Below are positions 31,963-38,983 of a DNA stretch of 46,212 bases, in pieces. Made by a program: the position numbers and the translations under genes. The DNA comes from Desulfuromonadales bacterium (GTDB taxonomy: Bacteria; Desulfobacterota; Desulfuromonadia; Desulfuromonadales; JAAXQG01), in the NCBI GenBank assembly GCA_012974445.1, contig JAAXQG010000258.1, positions 1 through 46,212 on the forward strand. The letters run 5' to 3'. The notes under the pieces were generated by a model. The model was not told the origin of the DNA and did no database searches. It saw nothing but the letters and a program-made list of their open reading frames with translations. Numbering within the stretch: position 1 is the stretch's first letter; each line of letters starts with the position of its first letter.

Positions 31963-33639
31963 ATGGATCATTCAGCAGCAACACAGATGGAGGAGGTGCC
32001 CCCTGCGGGCACCTCCGCCTCTTTTTTTAGACGTTTTTTTCTGAACGGATGGAGGCTCAGTGCCTTCATCGTTTCTCTTTTTGTGATCATCCCCCTGGGG
32101 GTTATTTTCTGCTCCTGGCTGACCCCGGCAGGCGGAATCTGGACCCATCTCTTCGAGACCGTACTCTCAGAACTTTTCCTCAATACCCTCTGGCTTGTCC
32201 TCGGGGTTTCCACCGGCACCATCGTGCTGGGCGTGACCTTCGCCTGGCTCACTGCGGTTTGTGAGTTTCCCGGAAGAAAGTTTTTCTCCTGGTCCCTGCT
32301 GCTGCCCCTGGCCATGCCGACCTACGTTCTGGCCTTTGCCAGTCTGGGTATTCTCGATTACGCCGGTCCGGTTCAGACCCTCTACCGCAGCTGGTTTGGC
32401 AGCGGTGCCTGGTTCCCGGATTTTCGCTCCACCGGCGGCGTCATTCTGGTCATGTCCCTGGCTTTTTATCCCTATGTCTATCTTCTGACAAAAAACGCCT
32501 TTTTGACCCAGGGGCGCCGCGCCCTGGAGGCTGCTCAGTCCCTGGGGCACAGCCGCACCAGCGGCTTTTTCCGTGTAGCTCTGCCCATGGCCAGGCCCTG
32601 GATTGCCGGGGGCGTAACGCTGGTATTGATGGAGACTCTGGCGGACTTCGGTGCGGTTTCCATCTTTAACTATGACACCTTTACCACGGCCATTTACAAG
32701 GCCTGGTTCGGCTTCTTTTCCCTGGCAGCCGCAGCCCAGATTTCGTCCATTCTGGTGTTGATCGTTTCGGTGCTTATTTTTGTCGAGCGGCAGATGCGTT
32801 CGCGCATGCGCTTCACCCCGAGCGGAAAAGGGCAGGGCACGGGAGAGAAAATCGTCCTGGGGCCTCTGATGCGTTGGGCGGCTTTTCTGTTTGCCCTGTT
32901 TATCCTCTCTATCGCGTTTATCATTCCGACGGTCCAGCTCTGTATCTGGTCCCTGGAAATCTATCATTTGGAATTCAGCCCCCGGTATTTTCAGTGGCTC
33001 CAGCATTCACTGTCTCTGGGCTTGAGTGGCTCTTTTCTGATATGTCTGCTTGCGCTGGTGTTGGCCTATGCTCGCCGCCGCAACCCGGACAAGCTCACAG
33101 GCGCTCTGGTTCGTATTTCGACCCTGGGGTACGCTCTTCCCGGAACGGTTCTGGCCGTGGGTATTTTTATCCCCGTAGCCGCTTTGGATAATCTCATTAT
33201 CGCTCTGGCCCGGGATCTCTTCGGTGTTAAAATCGGGATGCTTATCAACGGTACCGTGCTCATCATGCTTATCGCCTATCTGGTGCGATTTATGGCCGCA
33301 GGCTATAATTCCATCGACAGTTCCATGCACCGGGTGACACCGAGTATTGATGAGGCCGCAAGACTTATGGGTATGCGGGGTCTTTCCATTCTTAAGCGCA
33401 TTCACTTCCCCATCGTTCGGGGCGGGGTGATGACGGCGGCATCCCTGGTATTTGTCGATATCATGAAAGAGATGCCTATCACCCTGATGACTCGTCCCTT
33501 CGGTTGGGATACTCTCTCGGTCAAAATATTTGAACTCACCTCGGAAGGGGAGTGGGAGAGGGCGGCGCTACCGTCGGTGATTCTGGTGCTGGCCGGTCTG
33601 ATTCCCATTTTCCTTCTTATTAAAAGTTCAGAAAAATAG
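31963..33639 (+). CDS. fbpB: Fe(III) ABC transporter permease (FbpB-like)
   Basis: Inner-membrane permease of 558 residues, built as two fused BinPD-type halves of about six membrane segments each, as in FbpB/SfuB. Each half has an EAA-type loop that contacts the ATPase: EAAQSLGHSRTSGFFRVALP (about residue 188) and EAARLMGMRGLSILKRIHFP (about 463). It begins 32 bases after fbpA. The N-terminal 22 residues are polar (DHSAATQMEEVPPAGTSAS) before the first membrane segment. Confidence 0.93.
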   Translation: MDHSAATQMEEVPPAGTSASFFRRFFLNGWRLSAFIVSLFVIIPLGVIFCSWLTPAGGIWTHLFETVLSELFLNTLWLVLGVSTGTIVLGVTFAWLTAVCEFPGRKFFSWSLLLPLAMPTYVLAFASLGILDYAGPVQTLYRSWFGSGAWFPDFRSTGGVILVMSLAFYPYVYLLTKNAFLTQGRRALEAAQSLGHSRTSGFFRVALPMARPWIAGGVTLVLMETLADFGAVSIFNYDTFTTAIYKAWFGFFSLAAAAQISSILVLIVSVLIFVERQMRSRMRFTPSGKGQGTGEKIVLGPLMRWAAFLFALFILSIAFIIPTVQLCIWSLEIYHLEFSPRYFQWLQHSLSLGLSGSFLICLLALVLAYARRRNPDKLTGALVRISTLGYALPGTVLAVGIFIPVAALDNLIIALARDLFGVKIGMLINGTVLIMLIAYLVRFMAAGYNSIDSSMHRVTPSIDEAARLMGMRGLSILKRIHFPIVRGGVMTAASLVFVDIMKEMPITLMTRPFGWDTLSVKIFELTSEGEWERAALPSVILVLAGLIPIFLLIKSSEK

Positions 33640-33673
33640 TGCTCCACCTGGATTTACGAAAGATGAAGATCTC

Positions 33674-34738
33674 ATGAGTAAACCGATTCTGGAATTGAAG
33701 AATATTTCGCTGGCCTATGATCGACAGATGGTTGTCAAATCTGTCTCCTTCAGTCTGAAAAAAGGACAGATCGGATGCCTTCTCGGCGCCAGTGGTTGCG
33801 GCAAGACCACCATACTCAGGGCTATTGCCGGCTTTGAGCCTCTGGTGGGGGGGGAGATTCATCTTAATAAACAACTGGTCAGTCGCCAGGGGTGGACCCT
33901 GCCGCCGGAGAAGCGTTCTGTAGGCATGGTGTTTCAGGACTATGCCCTCTTTCCCCATCTTTCCGTCTTCGACAATGTTGCCTTCGGCCTCAGGGGAATG
34001 GAGCGCTCGGAGCGTCTTATACGGATCAATGAAATATTGGACATGGTTGGTTTGGGGGAGACGCATAATCGCTTTCCCCACGAACTCTCGGGAGGCCAGC
34101 AGCAGCGTGTCGCCCTGGCCCGTTCCCTGGCTCTTCGTCCGGAGTTGCTGGTGATGGATGAGCCTTTCTCCAATCTTGATGTGACGCTGCGTGAGCGCCT
34201 CTCCATGGAGGTGCGGGACATTCTGAAGGAGTTCGGTATAACGGCCCTGATCGTCACCCACAATCAGAGTGAGGCCTTCGCTCTGGCCGATGAGGTCGGA
34301 GTTATGGACCGGGGAGAGATGCAGCAGTGGAATACTCCCCACAGCATCTACCATCGTCCAGCAACCCCCTTTGTGGCCCAGTTTGTCGGGGAGGGAGTGC
34401 TGCTTCCCGGGAAGGTTCGCATGGGACGCGGAGTTGAGACGGGGCTGGGGATGCTTTGCGGAGGGGTGGAGCTAGAGGGACCGGAAGGCTCTTCGGTCTC
34501 GGTTCTGATTCGTCCCGAAGATGTGGTGCATGATGACAGCAGCGCGGTCAAGGCCGAGGTGCTTCGCCGGACATTCCGGGGGGCCAATGTCCTCTACTCT
34601 CTTCGGCTGGAAAACGGAGACCAGGTGCTTGCCCTGGTTCCCAGTCACTGCGAGCATTCGGCGGGGGAGAAAATCGGCATCCAGCCCTACGTGCAGCATG
34701 TGGTGCTCTATGACAGCGCCTCGGCACTAATGAAGTGA
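33674..34738 (+). CDS. fbpC: Fe(III) ABC transporter ATP-binding protein (FbpC-like)
   Basis: ATPase subunit of 354 residues. It has Walker A GASGCGKTT (about 38-46), Q-loop VFQDYALFPHLSV, signature LSGGQQQRVALARS, Walker B LLVMDEPFSNLD and the switch histidine in LIVTHNQSEAFAL. The C-terminal third (from about 240) is a TOBE regulatory domain as in FbpC and other CUT1-like ATPases. It energises the permease upstream. The GTG of the following VanZ-like gene overlaps its stop. Confidence 0.94.
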   Translation: MSKPILELKNISLAYDRQMVVKSVSFSLKKGQIGCLLGASGCGKTTILRAIAGFEPLVGGEIHLNKQLVSRQGWTLPPEKRSVGMVFQDYALFPHLSVFDNVAFGLRGMERSERLIRINEILDMVGLGETHNRFPHELSGGQQQRVALARSLALRPELLVMDEPFSNLDVTLRERLSMEVRDILKEFGITALIVTHNQSEAFALADEVGVMDRGEMQQWNTPHSIYHRPATPFVAQFVGEGVLLPGKVRMGRGVETGLGMLCGGVELEGPEGSSVSVLIRPEDVVHDDSSAVKAEVLRRTFRGANVLYSLRLENGDQVLALVPSHCEHSAGEKIGIQPYVQHVVLYDSASALMK

Positions 34739-35175
34739 ACCTGGACTCAAAGGTCTCACAGCCGCAGGGAAATTCTCCGGCGAGGGAACGCGGTGGTGAC
34801 GCAGTTATCTGCCGTGTCTGTGTCATTCTTCGTTTTGTCAGTGCTTTTCTGTGGCTAGGCGCCATTCTCGTCGGTTCACTGCTTGAACGCATAGAGCTTG
34901 TCGAGATCCCCATAGCGGGGGTCGACAAGCTCTATCATACTCTTGGCTACGCTGTAGCCTGCGTTCTAGTTTTACGGTTTTTTCAAAGCCTTGGGATGCG
35001 TATCCGTCACCCTTTGGCTGTTTCGGCGATATCTACCTTTCTCTTCGGCGCCCTGGTGGAGATTCTCCAGGCCAGTTTCACCCTGACCCGAAACGCCGAA
35101 CTCTACGATCTTCTTGCTAATTCTGTAGGAATCGGTGCTGCGTTATTGATTTCCCGATTTTTAGACCGCAGCTAA
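34735..35175 (+). CDS. VanZ-like membrane protein
   Basis: A small integral membrane protein of 146 residues with a polar N-terminus and about four hydrophobic segments. The central DKLYHTLGYAVACVLVLRFF and the later FGALVEILQASFTLTRNAEL then YDLLANSVGIG match the conserved Asp/His and Glu/Asn-containing motifs of VanZ-family proteins, whose general function is unknown. The GTG start at 34735 overlaps the fbpC stop (GTGA), so it is read with the iron transporter; its link to iron is unclear. Its stop codon interlocks with that of the convergent bioD gene. Confidence 0.75.
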   Translation: MNLDSKVSQPQGNSPARERGGDAVICRVCVILRFVSAFLWLGAILVGSLLERIELVEIPIAGVDKLYHTLGYAVACVLVLRFFQSLGMRIRHPLAVSAISTFLFGALVEILQASFTLTRNAELYDLLANSVGIGAALLISRFLDRS

Positions 35176-35906
35176 AGATCCAATCCGTAGGATCTTATGA
35201 TGTGCGGAAGAAGACTCTGGCTCTCAAGCAGGGCCGAAATCTGGCGCACCTTTTCTTTATTGTCCCCTTCCACTTCAGGTAAAACCCCCAGCAGATCTAC
35301 TCCGGCCAGTGATGAAATGGCGTGGGGAGCATCCTGCATGGCCATATCCGGATCCTTGGGCATGGCATTGATCATGATCCCTGCCTGAGGGATTTCCAGC
35401 TGCCGCGCCGCGAAAGCTGTCAGTACGCTGTGGTTAATTGTTCCGAGATCGGGGCGGGCAACGCTGAGCAACGCAAGTCCGGTCATCAGGGCGAAGTCAG
35501 CTACCAGCCAGCCTCCGCTTAAGGGAACCATAAGACCTCCGGCCCCCTCGATGATCATGAAATCATGGGCTTCAGACAGGCTGCGTGCAGTCAGCATCAG
35601 CCGGTCTATTTCGATGCGGATCCCTTCGCGTTTTGCGGCGGAATCTGGCGACATGGGAGCCTTGAAGCGATAGGGGCAGATGTCTTCAGCGCTGCTGTCG
35701 GTGCCACTGGCCCAGCGCAGAAGTGTGGCGTCAGGGCCGAGTCCTGCGGGATCATTGACTCCTGTTTCTGCAGGCTTCATGACTCCGACACGAAGTCCTT
35801 TCTGCTGTAACCAGTGGGCGATGGCGGAGGCGACAACTGTTTTTCCGACGCCGGTATCGGTGCCGGTAACAAAAAGACCGGGACAGGACAGTTTATTTGC
35901 AGGCAT
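35172..35906 (-). CDS. bioD: Dethiobiotin synthetase
   Basis: ATP-dependent carboxylation and ring closure of 7,8-diaminopelargonic acid to dethiobiotin. It is 244 residues with the P-loop FVTGTDTGVGKTVVASAIA at the N-terminus, the substrate-lysine strand GLRVGVMKPAETGV, and the GxGG motif in IIEGAGGLMVPL. The stop overlaps that of the convergent VanZ-like gene. The start overlaps the end of bioB by 14 bases, so both are made from one message. The other biotin genes (bioA, bioF, bioH/C) are not in this window. Confidence 0.94.
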   Translation of the reverse strand: MPANKLSCPGLFVTGTDTGVGKTVVASAIAHWLQQKGLRVGVMKPAETGVNDPAGLGPDATLLRWASGTDSSAEDICPYRFKAPMSPDSAAKREGIRIEIDRLMLTARSLSEAHDFMIIEGAGGLMVPLSGGWLVADFALMTGLALLSVARPDLGTINHSVLTAFAARQLEIPQAGIMINAMPKDPDMAMQDAPHAISSLAGVDLLGVLPEVEGDNKEKVRQISALLESQSLLPHIIRSYGLDL

Positions 35907-36879
35907 TGATTCCTACCTCCAGATCCCTGAACATCTGCAGATCGGCGTCCCGATCGCGCCCTGTGGTCGTCAGGTAGTTACCGATCATGGTGCCGCTGGC
36001 TCCAGCTGCGAAAATCCAGGACTGGAGATCCCGAAGATTTTTATCTCTGCCTCCGCACACGCTGATGCGCTTGCGCGGCAGCATGTAGCGAAACAGGGCG
36101 ATAGTTTTGAGGCATTCCAGAGCGCTTAGATCATCCTGGTTCTCAAGCGGAGTTCCCTCGATAGGATTGAGGAAGTTCAGAGGGACCGAATCTACATCCA
36201 GTTCACAAAGGGTCTGCGCAAATTCGATCCGCTGCTCCCCCGTTTCTCCGAGACCAAAAATACCTCCGCAGCAGACCTTCATCCCCGAGGCTTTGGCCAG
36301 CAGTACGGTGACGACATCCTCCTCGTAGCTATGTGTGGTGCAGATATGGGGGAAAAAGCTGCGAGCAGTCTCCAGGTTGTGGTGGTAGGTCACGCAGCCG
36401 GCCTCGGCAAGGGCGCGAGCACTTAGTTCGTCCAGAATGCCCAAGGAGGCCGAGGGCTCGATGGGAGTTTTTTTTCGAATATCTGAAATGGATGCCAGAA
36501 TCTGGTTAAACTCGGCCCCCGGTTCAGCCCTGGTACCGCTGGTAACGATACCATAGCAGTGGGAACCCTCTTCGGTCGCCTTGATGGCACCGGCAAGAAT
36601 GTCTTCGCGGGATTTGAGGGGGTAGACCGGGGCCTGGGTGTTATGGTGAGAGGACTGGGCGCAAAAAGCGCAGTCCTCTCCGCAGCGCCCCGACTTGGCG
36701 TTGATGATGCTGCACAGCTCAATATCGGGTCCCAGGTAATGTTCCCTTATCTTCTGGGCACCGGCAAGCATCGCTGTCATCTGCCAACCTGTGACCTTCA
36801 GGATCTCTCGGGCCTCATCGAGTTCGAGGGGGCGGCCCTGGATGATCTCATCGGCGATCTGGATAAAATCAAGATTCAT
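35893..36879 (-). CDS. bioB: Biotin synthase
   Basis: Radical-SAM enzyme inserting sulfur into dethiobiotin, the last step of biotin synthesis. It is 328 residues. The SAM cluster motif is CGEDCAFCAQSSHHN (Cys-x3-Cys-x2-Cys, about residue 54-61) after INAKSGR. Other BioB blocks are YHHNLETARSFFPHIC, CCGGIFGLGETGEQRIEFA, FLNPIEGTPLE and the auxiliary-cluster Arg region KRISVCGGRDKN. Upstream lies an operator-like inverted repeat overlapping a TTGACA promoter, so the pair is probably biotin-regulated. Confidence 0.96.
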   Translation of the reverse strand: MNLDFIQIADEIIQGRPLELDEAREILKVTGWQMTAMLAGAQKIREHYLGPDIELCSIINAKSGRCGEDCAFCAQSSHHNTQAPVYPLKSREDILAGAIKATEEGSHCYGIVTSGTRAEPGAEFNQILASISDIRKKTPIEPSASLGILDELSARALAEAGCVTYHHNLETARSFFPHICTTHSYEEDVVTVLLAKASGMKVCCGGIFGLGETGEQRIEFAQTLCELDVDSVPLNFLNPIEGTPLENQDDLSALECLKTIALFRYMLPRKRISVCGGRDKNLRDLQSWIFAAGASGTMIGNYLTTTGRDRDADLQMFRDLEVGINACK

Positions 36880-36932
36880 TTTTATAGCTCTCTTTCTCGG
36901 GTGGAGTCATCTAAAACGCATACCTTTATAAA

Positions 36933-36994
36933 AAATGGTATCCTCCGCTGTCAACCGGAAGTTTGCGAGAGGTTAACAGCGGAGGATACCATTT
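36933..36994. promoter_or_regulatory. BirA-like biotin operator nested in a 19-bp perfect inverted repeat
   Basis: AAATGGTATCCTCCGCTGT (36933-36951) and its exact complement at 36976-36994 flank an inner pair, AACC (36953-36956) and GGTT (36971-36974), spaced 14 bases. The inner arrangement TGTCAACC-N14-GGTTAACA fits the BirA consensus TTGTAAACC-N14-16-GGTTTACAA. On the bioB strand it contains TTGACA, followed after 17 bases by TTATAA, so a bound repressor would cover the -35. The outer arms are unusual and may serve the divergent XRE regulator. The match is by pattern only. Confidence 0.65.
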
Positions 36995-37082
36995 GTGTAT
37001 TAACACTATCATATCTAGTTGACAATCAGTCTCTCTGGTGGTAGAACGCCATTATATTTTCATGAATGGAGTGTTCTTTTTA

Positions 37083-37646
37083 ATGGTAAAAAAATTCATA
37101 GGTAAGAAACTTAAGGAGACCCGTCTCAAAAATGATATGACGATTCAGGTCCTGGCTGCCCGTTCCAGTGTGTCATCCAATATGATTTCACGCATCGAGC
37201 GTGGACTGACGGTACCCTCGGTTGAAGTACTGATGAGATTGGCCAATTCCTTCGGCATGAGTCTGAGTTACTTCGTAGAAGAGGCTGAAAAAGGCAGCTC
37301 CGTCGTTCATGTACGCAAAGGGGGAGGAGAGCCAATCTTCTTTTTTGAAGACAAGCACCAGATCATCAGCTTGAGTCAAGGGCTGAGAGATCCTTCTTTT
37401 TCGGTCTTTTACGATACTCTGGAACCGGGCTGCAGCAGCGGCGATGGAAACATGGTGCATACGGGTGAAGAGTTTGCCATGGTCCTTGAGGGCTCAATAC
37501 TGTTTGAAGTTGATGGTGGCCAGTATCTGCTGGATAAAGGCGATTCCCTCAGTTTCAAGGCGGGTTTGCCTCATCGATGGGAAAACAGGGCTGAAGGAAA
37601 AACCCTCGTTCTCTGGGTCGTCTCTCCTGCTCCTAATCTAGATTGA
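37083..37646 (+). CDS. XRE-family regulator with C-terminal cupin sensor domain (copy 1)
   Basis: A 187-residue transcription factor: helix-turn-helix at about 1-65 (GKKLKETRLKNDMTIQVLAA, then SSNMISRIERGLTVPSVEVL), then a cupin domain at about 105-185 (EFAMVLEGSILFEV, GDSLSFKAGLPHRWEN). Such proteins usually repress or activate metabolic genes in response to a small molecule held in the cupin barrel. The ATG at 37083 aligns with the start of its neighbour copy; longer starts at 37062 or 37038 are possible. It is divergent from bioB across an operator-like inverted repeat. A weak TTGACA (37019-37024) promoter precedes it. Confidence 0.87.
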   Translation: MVKKFIGKKLKETRLKNDMTIQVLAARSSVSSNMISRIERGLTVPSVEVLMRLANSFGMSLSYFVEEAEKGSSVVHVRKGGGEPIFFFEDKHQIISLSQGLRDPSFSVFYDTLEPGCSSGDGNMVHTGEEFAMVLEGSILFEVDGGQYLLDKGDSLSFKAGLPHRWENRAEGKTLVLWVVSPAPNLD

Positions 37647-37660
37647 GTGGTGATATTACA

Positions 37661-38227
37661 ATGCGTTTGAAGAAAATCGTAGGCAAGAAACTCAAGGCCA
37701 TCAGGTTGAAAAATGATATGACCATTCAGGGGCTGGCGCTCCAGTCCCAGGTCTCATCCAATATGATTTCCCGAATCGAGAGGGGGCTGACTATTCCCTC
37801 CATTGAGATTCTGATGAAACTGGCTCGAGTCTTCAACAAGAGCGTAAATTATTTCGTGGAGGAGGTTACTACAACCCATGAGGTTGTTTTTTCCTCCCCC
37901 GGGCAAAGAGATAAGACGGTCTATGATGACGAGTCAAATATGCATACCGAATCTTATACCTCCGGGCTTCGGGATCCTCAGTTTTCCTCCTTCCTCTGCA
38001 CCATCCCCGTCGGCGGTGTCAGCGGAAGCAGCCCCATGTACCACCCCGGCGATGAGTTAATCATAGTTTTGGAGGGAGTGCTCAGGGTTGTTATTGTGGA
38101 TGAGGTTCATTTGCTTAAAAAAGGGGACAGTCTTTTCTTTAAATCTCATCTTCCTCATTGCTGGGAAAATATGGGCGAAACAGATGCCAAAGTGATTTGG
38201 ACTCTCTCTCCTTTCACAACGATTTAG
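37661..38227 (+). CDS. XRE-family regulator with C-terminal cupin sensor domain (copy 2)
   Basis: A 188-residue paralogue of the preceding gene, starting 14 bases after its stop at an ATG (MRLKKIVGKKLKAIRLKND). The DNA-binding halves are nearly the same (DMTIQGLALQSQVSSNMISR, then ERGLTIPSIEIL), including the recognition helix SSNMISRIERGLT, while the cupin halves have diverged (DELIIVLEGVLRVVIVD, HLPHCWENMGETDAK). The pair therefore probably binds the same site but answers different effectors, or acts as a heterodimer. No target gene other than the divergent bioBD pair or themselves is obvious nearby. Confidence 0.87.
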   Translation: MRLKKIVGKKLKAIRLKNDMTIQGLALQSQVSSNMISRIERGLTIPSIEILMKLARVFNKSVNYFVEEVTTTHEVVFSSPGQRDKTVYDDESNMHTESYTSGLRDPQFSSFLCTIPVGGVSGSSPMYHPGDELIIVLEGVLRVVIVDEVHLLKKGDSLFFKSHLPHCWENMGETDAKVIWTLSPFTTI

Positions 38228-38245
38228 TTTTTTTCTCACGGGCAG

Positions 38246-38273
38246 TTGACATCGATTTATAGTTCAGTATATT
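38246..38273 (+). promoter_or_regulatory. Sigma-70 promoter of the HU/IHF gene
   Basis: TTGACA (38246-38251), a 16-base spacer and TATATT (38268-38273) precede the ATG at 38319. Both boxes are close to consensus, fitting an abundantly expressed nucleoid protein. Confidence 0.65.
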
Positions 38274-38318
38274 TCAACAATTAAAAGTCCTGTAATTTCA
38301 AAGCATTCAGGGGGTCCG

Positions 38319-38594
38319 ATGAATAAGTCAGAACTGGTTGAAGTGCTCTCCGATGAGAAGATCCTTACCTATAAGAAGGCTGATGAGGTTGTAAATCTCA
38401 TATTTGACTCTCTTGCTGAGGCCATGGTTCGCGGTGAAAGAATTGAAATACGGGGTTTTGGAAGCTTTGTCGTTAAGCATTATGATGCATATACCGGTCG
38501 CAATCCGAAGACCGGGGAGGTTATTCAGGTAAGACCCAAGAAACTTCCATTCTTCAAGGTCGGCAAGGAACTCCGAGATCGCGTAGACGGCTAG
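38319..38594 (+). CDS. HU/IHF-family DNA-bending protein
   Basis: A nucleoid-associated protein of 91 residues, the standard HU/IHF size. The N-terminal dimerisation helices (MNKSELVEVLSDEKILTYKK) are followed by the family core IEIRGFGSFVVKHYDAYTGR, the flexible arm tip RNPKTGEVIQV and the C-terminal PKKLPFFKVGKELRDRV. The arm and C-terminus resemble IHF-beta more than HU, but one subunit alone does not settle it. It has its own promoter and terminator and is thus a single-gene unit. Confidence 0.93.
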   Translation: MNKSELVEVLSDEKILTYKKADEVVNLIFDSLAEAMVRGERIEIRGFGSFVVKHYDAYTGRNPKTGEVIQVRPKKLPFFKVGKELRDRVDG

Positions 38595-38617
38595 AATCTT
38601 TCTGTCGGTATTTCAAG

Positions 38618-38650
38618 GGCTCTCCGTATGGATCGGAGGGTCTTTTTTTT
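38618..38650 (+). terminator. Rho-independent terminator after the HU/IHF gene
   Basis: GGCTCTCCG (38618-38626) pairs with CGGAGGGTC (38634-38642), with two G-U pairs and a seven-base loop, followed by eight T. Confidence 0.88.
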
Positions 38651-38983
38651 GTCTGCGTGCCGGGTGAGTGGCATGTTTATTGTTCTAATGTTGGTAGGAT
38701 TTGAGGGTGGAGCATTCCTTTTTTCCGCCGGGTGATTCGTAGTCACTCTAACTGCATGGATTTAAGGCTTATTTTTTTTACTTATTTTTTCTGTGTTTAA
38801 CTCTTGTTTTGAGTGGTGGGTGATTTGCTGTGCGCTATGACGTGATTTTTTTTCAAATTTATGTTTTGATCACCTGCTTCGTTCGATAGGTCAGGTCGCA
38901 GCTGTGCTCATCCGCAGTTTTTGCTTTCTTTTTTGATTATATCTTTTTTATATATAACGTCAATTTTCGTAAGAAATGAGGTT
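38651..38983 (+). other. T-rich intergenic leader of the triple-OmpA gene
   Basis: No ORF is seen in about 330 bases; the composition is far more AT-rich than the flanking genes, with several T-runs. A possible sigma-54 element lies at 38814-38829: TGG, then ten bases after the GG, GC within TTTGCT, which is the correct -24/-12 spacing although the -24 side (TGGTGG) is not consensus TGGCAC. GTGAT...ATCAC around 38842-38872 could form a loose hairpin. Nothing else is evident. Confidence 0.3.

Noticed and set aside
36933-36994. Rho-independent terminator between bioB and the XRE gene
   Set aside because: The stem is long, but the genes are divergent, there is no T-run after either arm, and it contains promoter boxes and BirA-like half-sites, so an operator is the better reading.
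38921-38983. Longer N-terminus of the triple-OmpA protein
   Set aside because: Starting at 38921 would add a second hydrophobic stretch before the real signal peptide; the ATG at 38984 has a GAGG site and a proper cleavage region.
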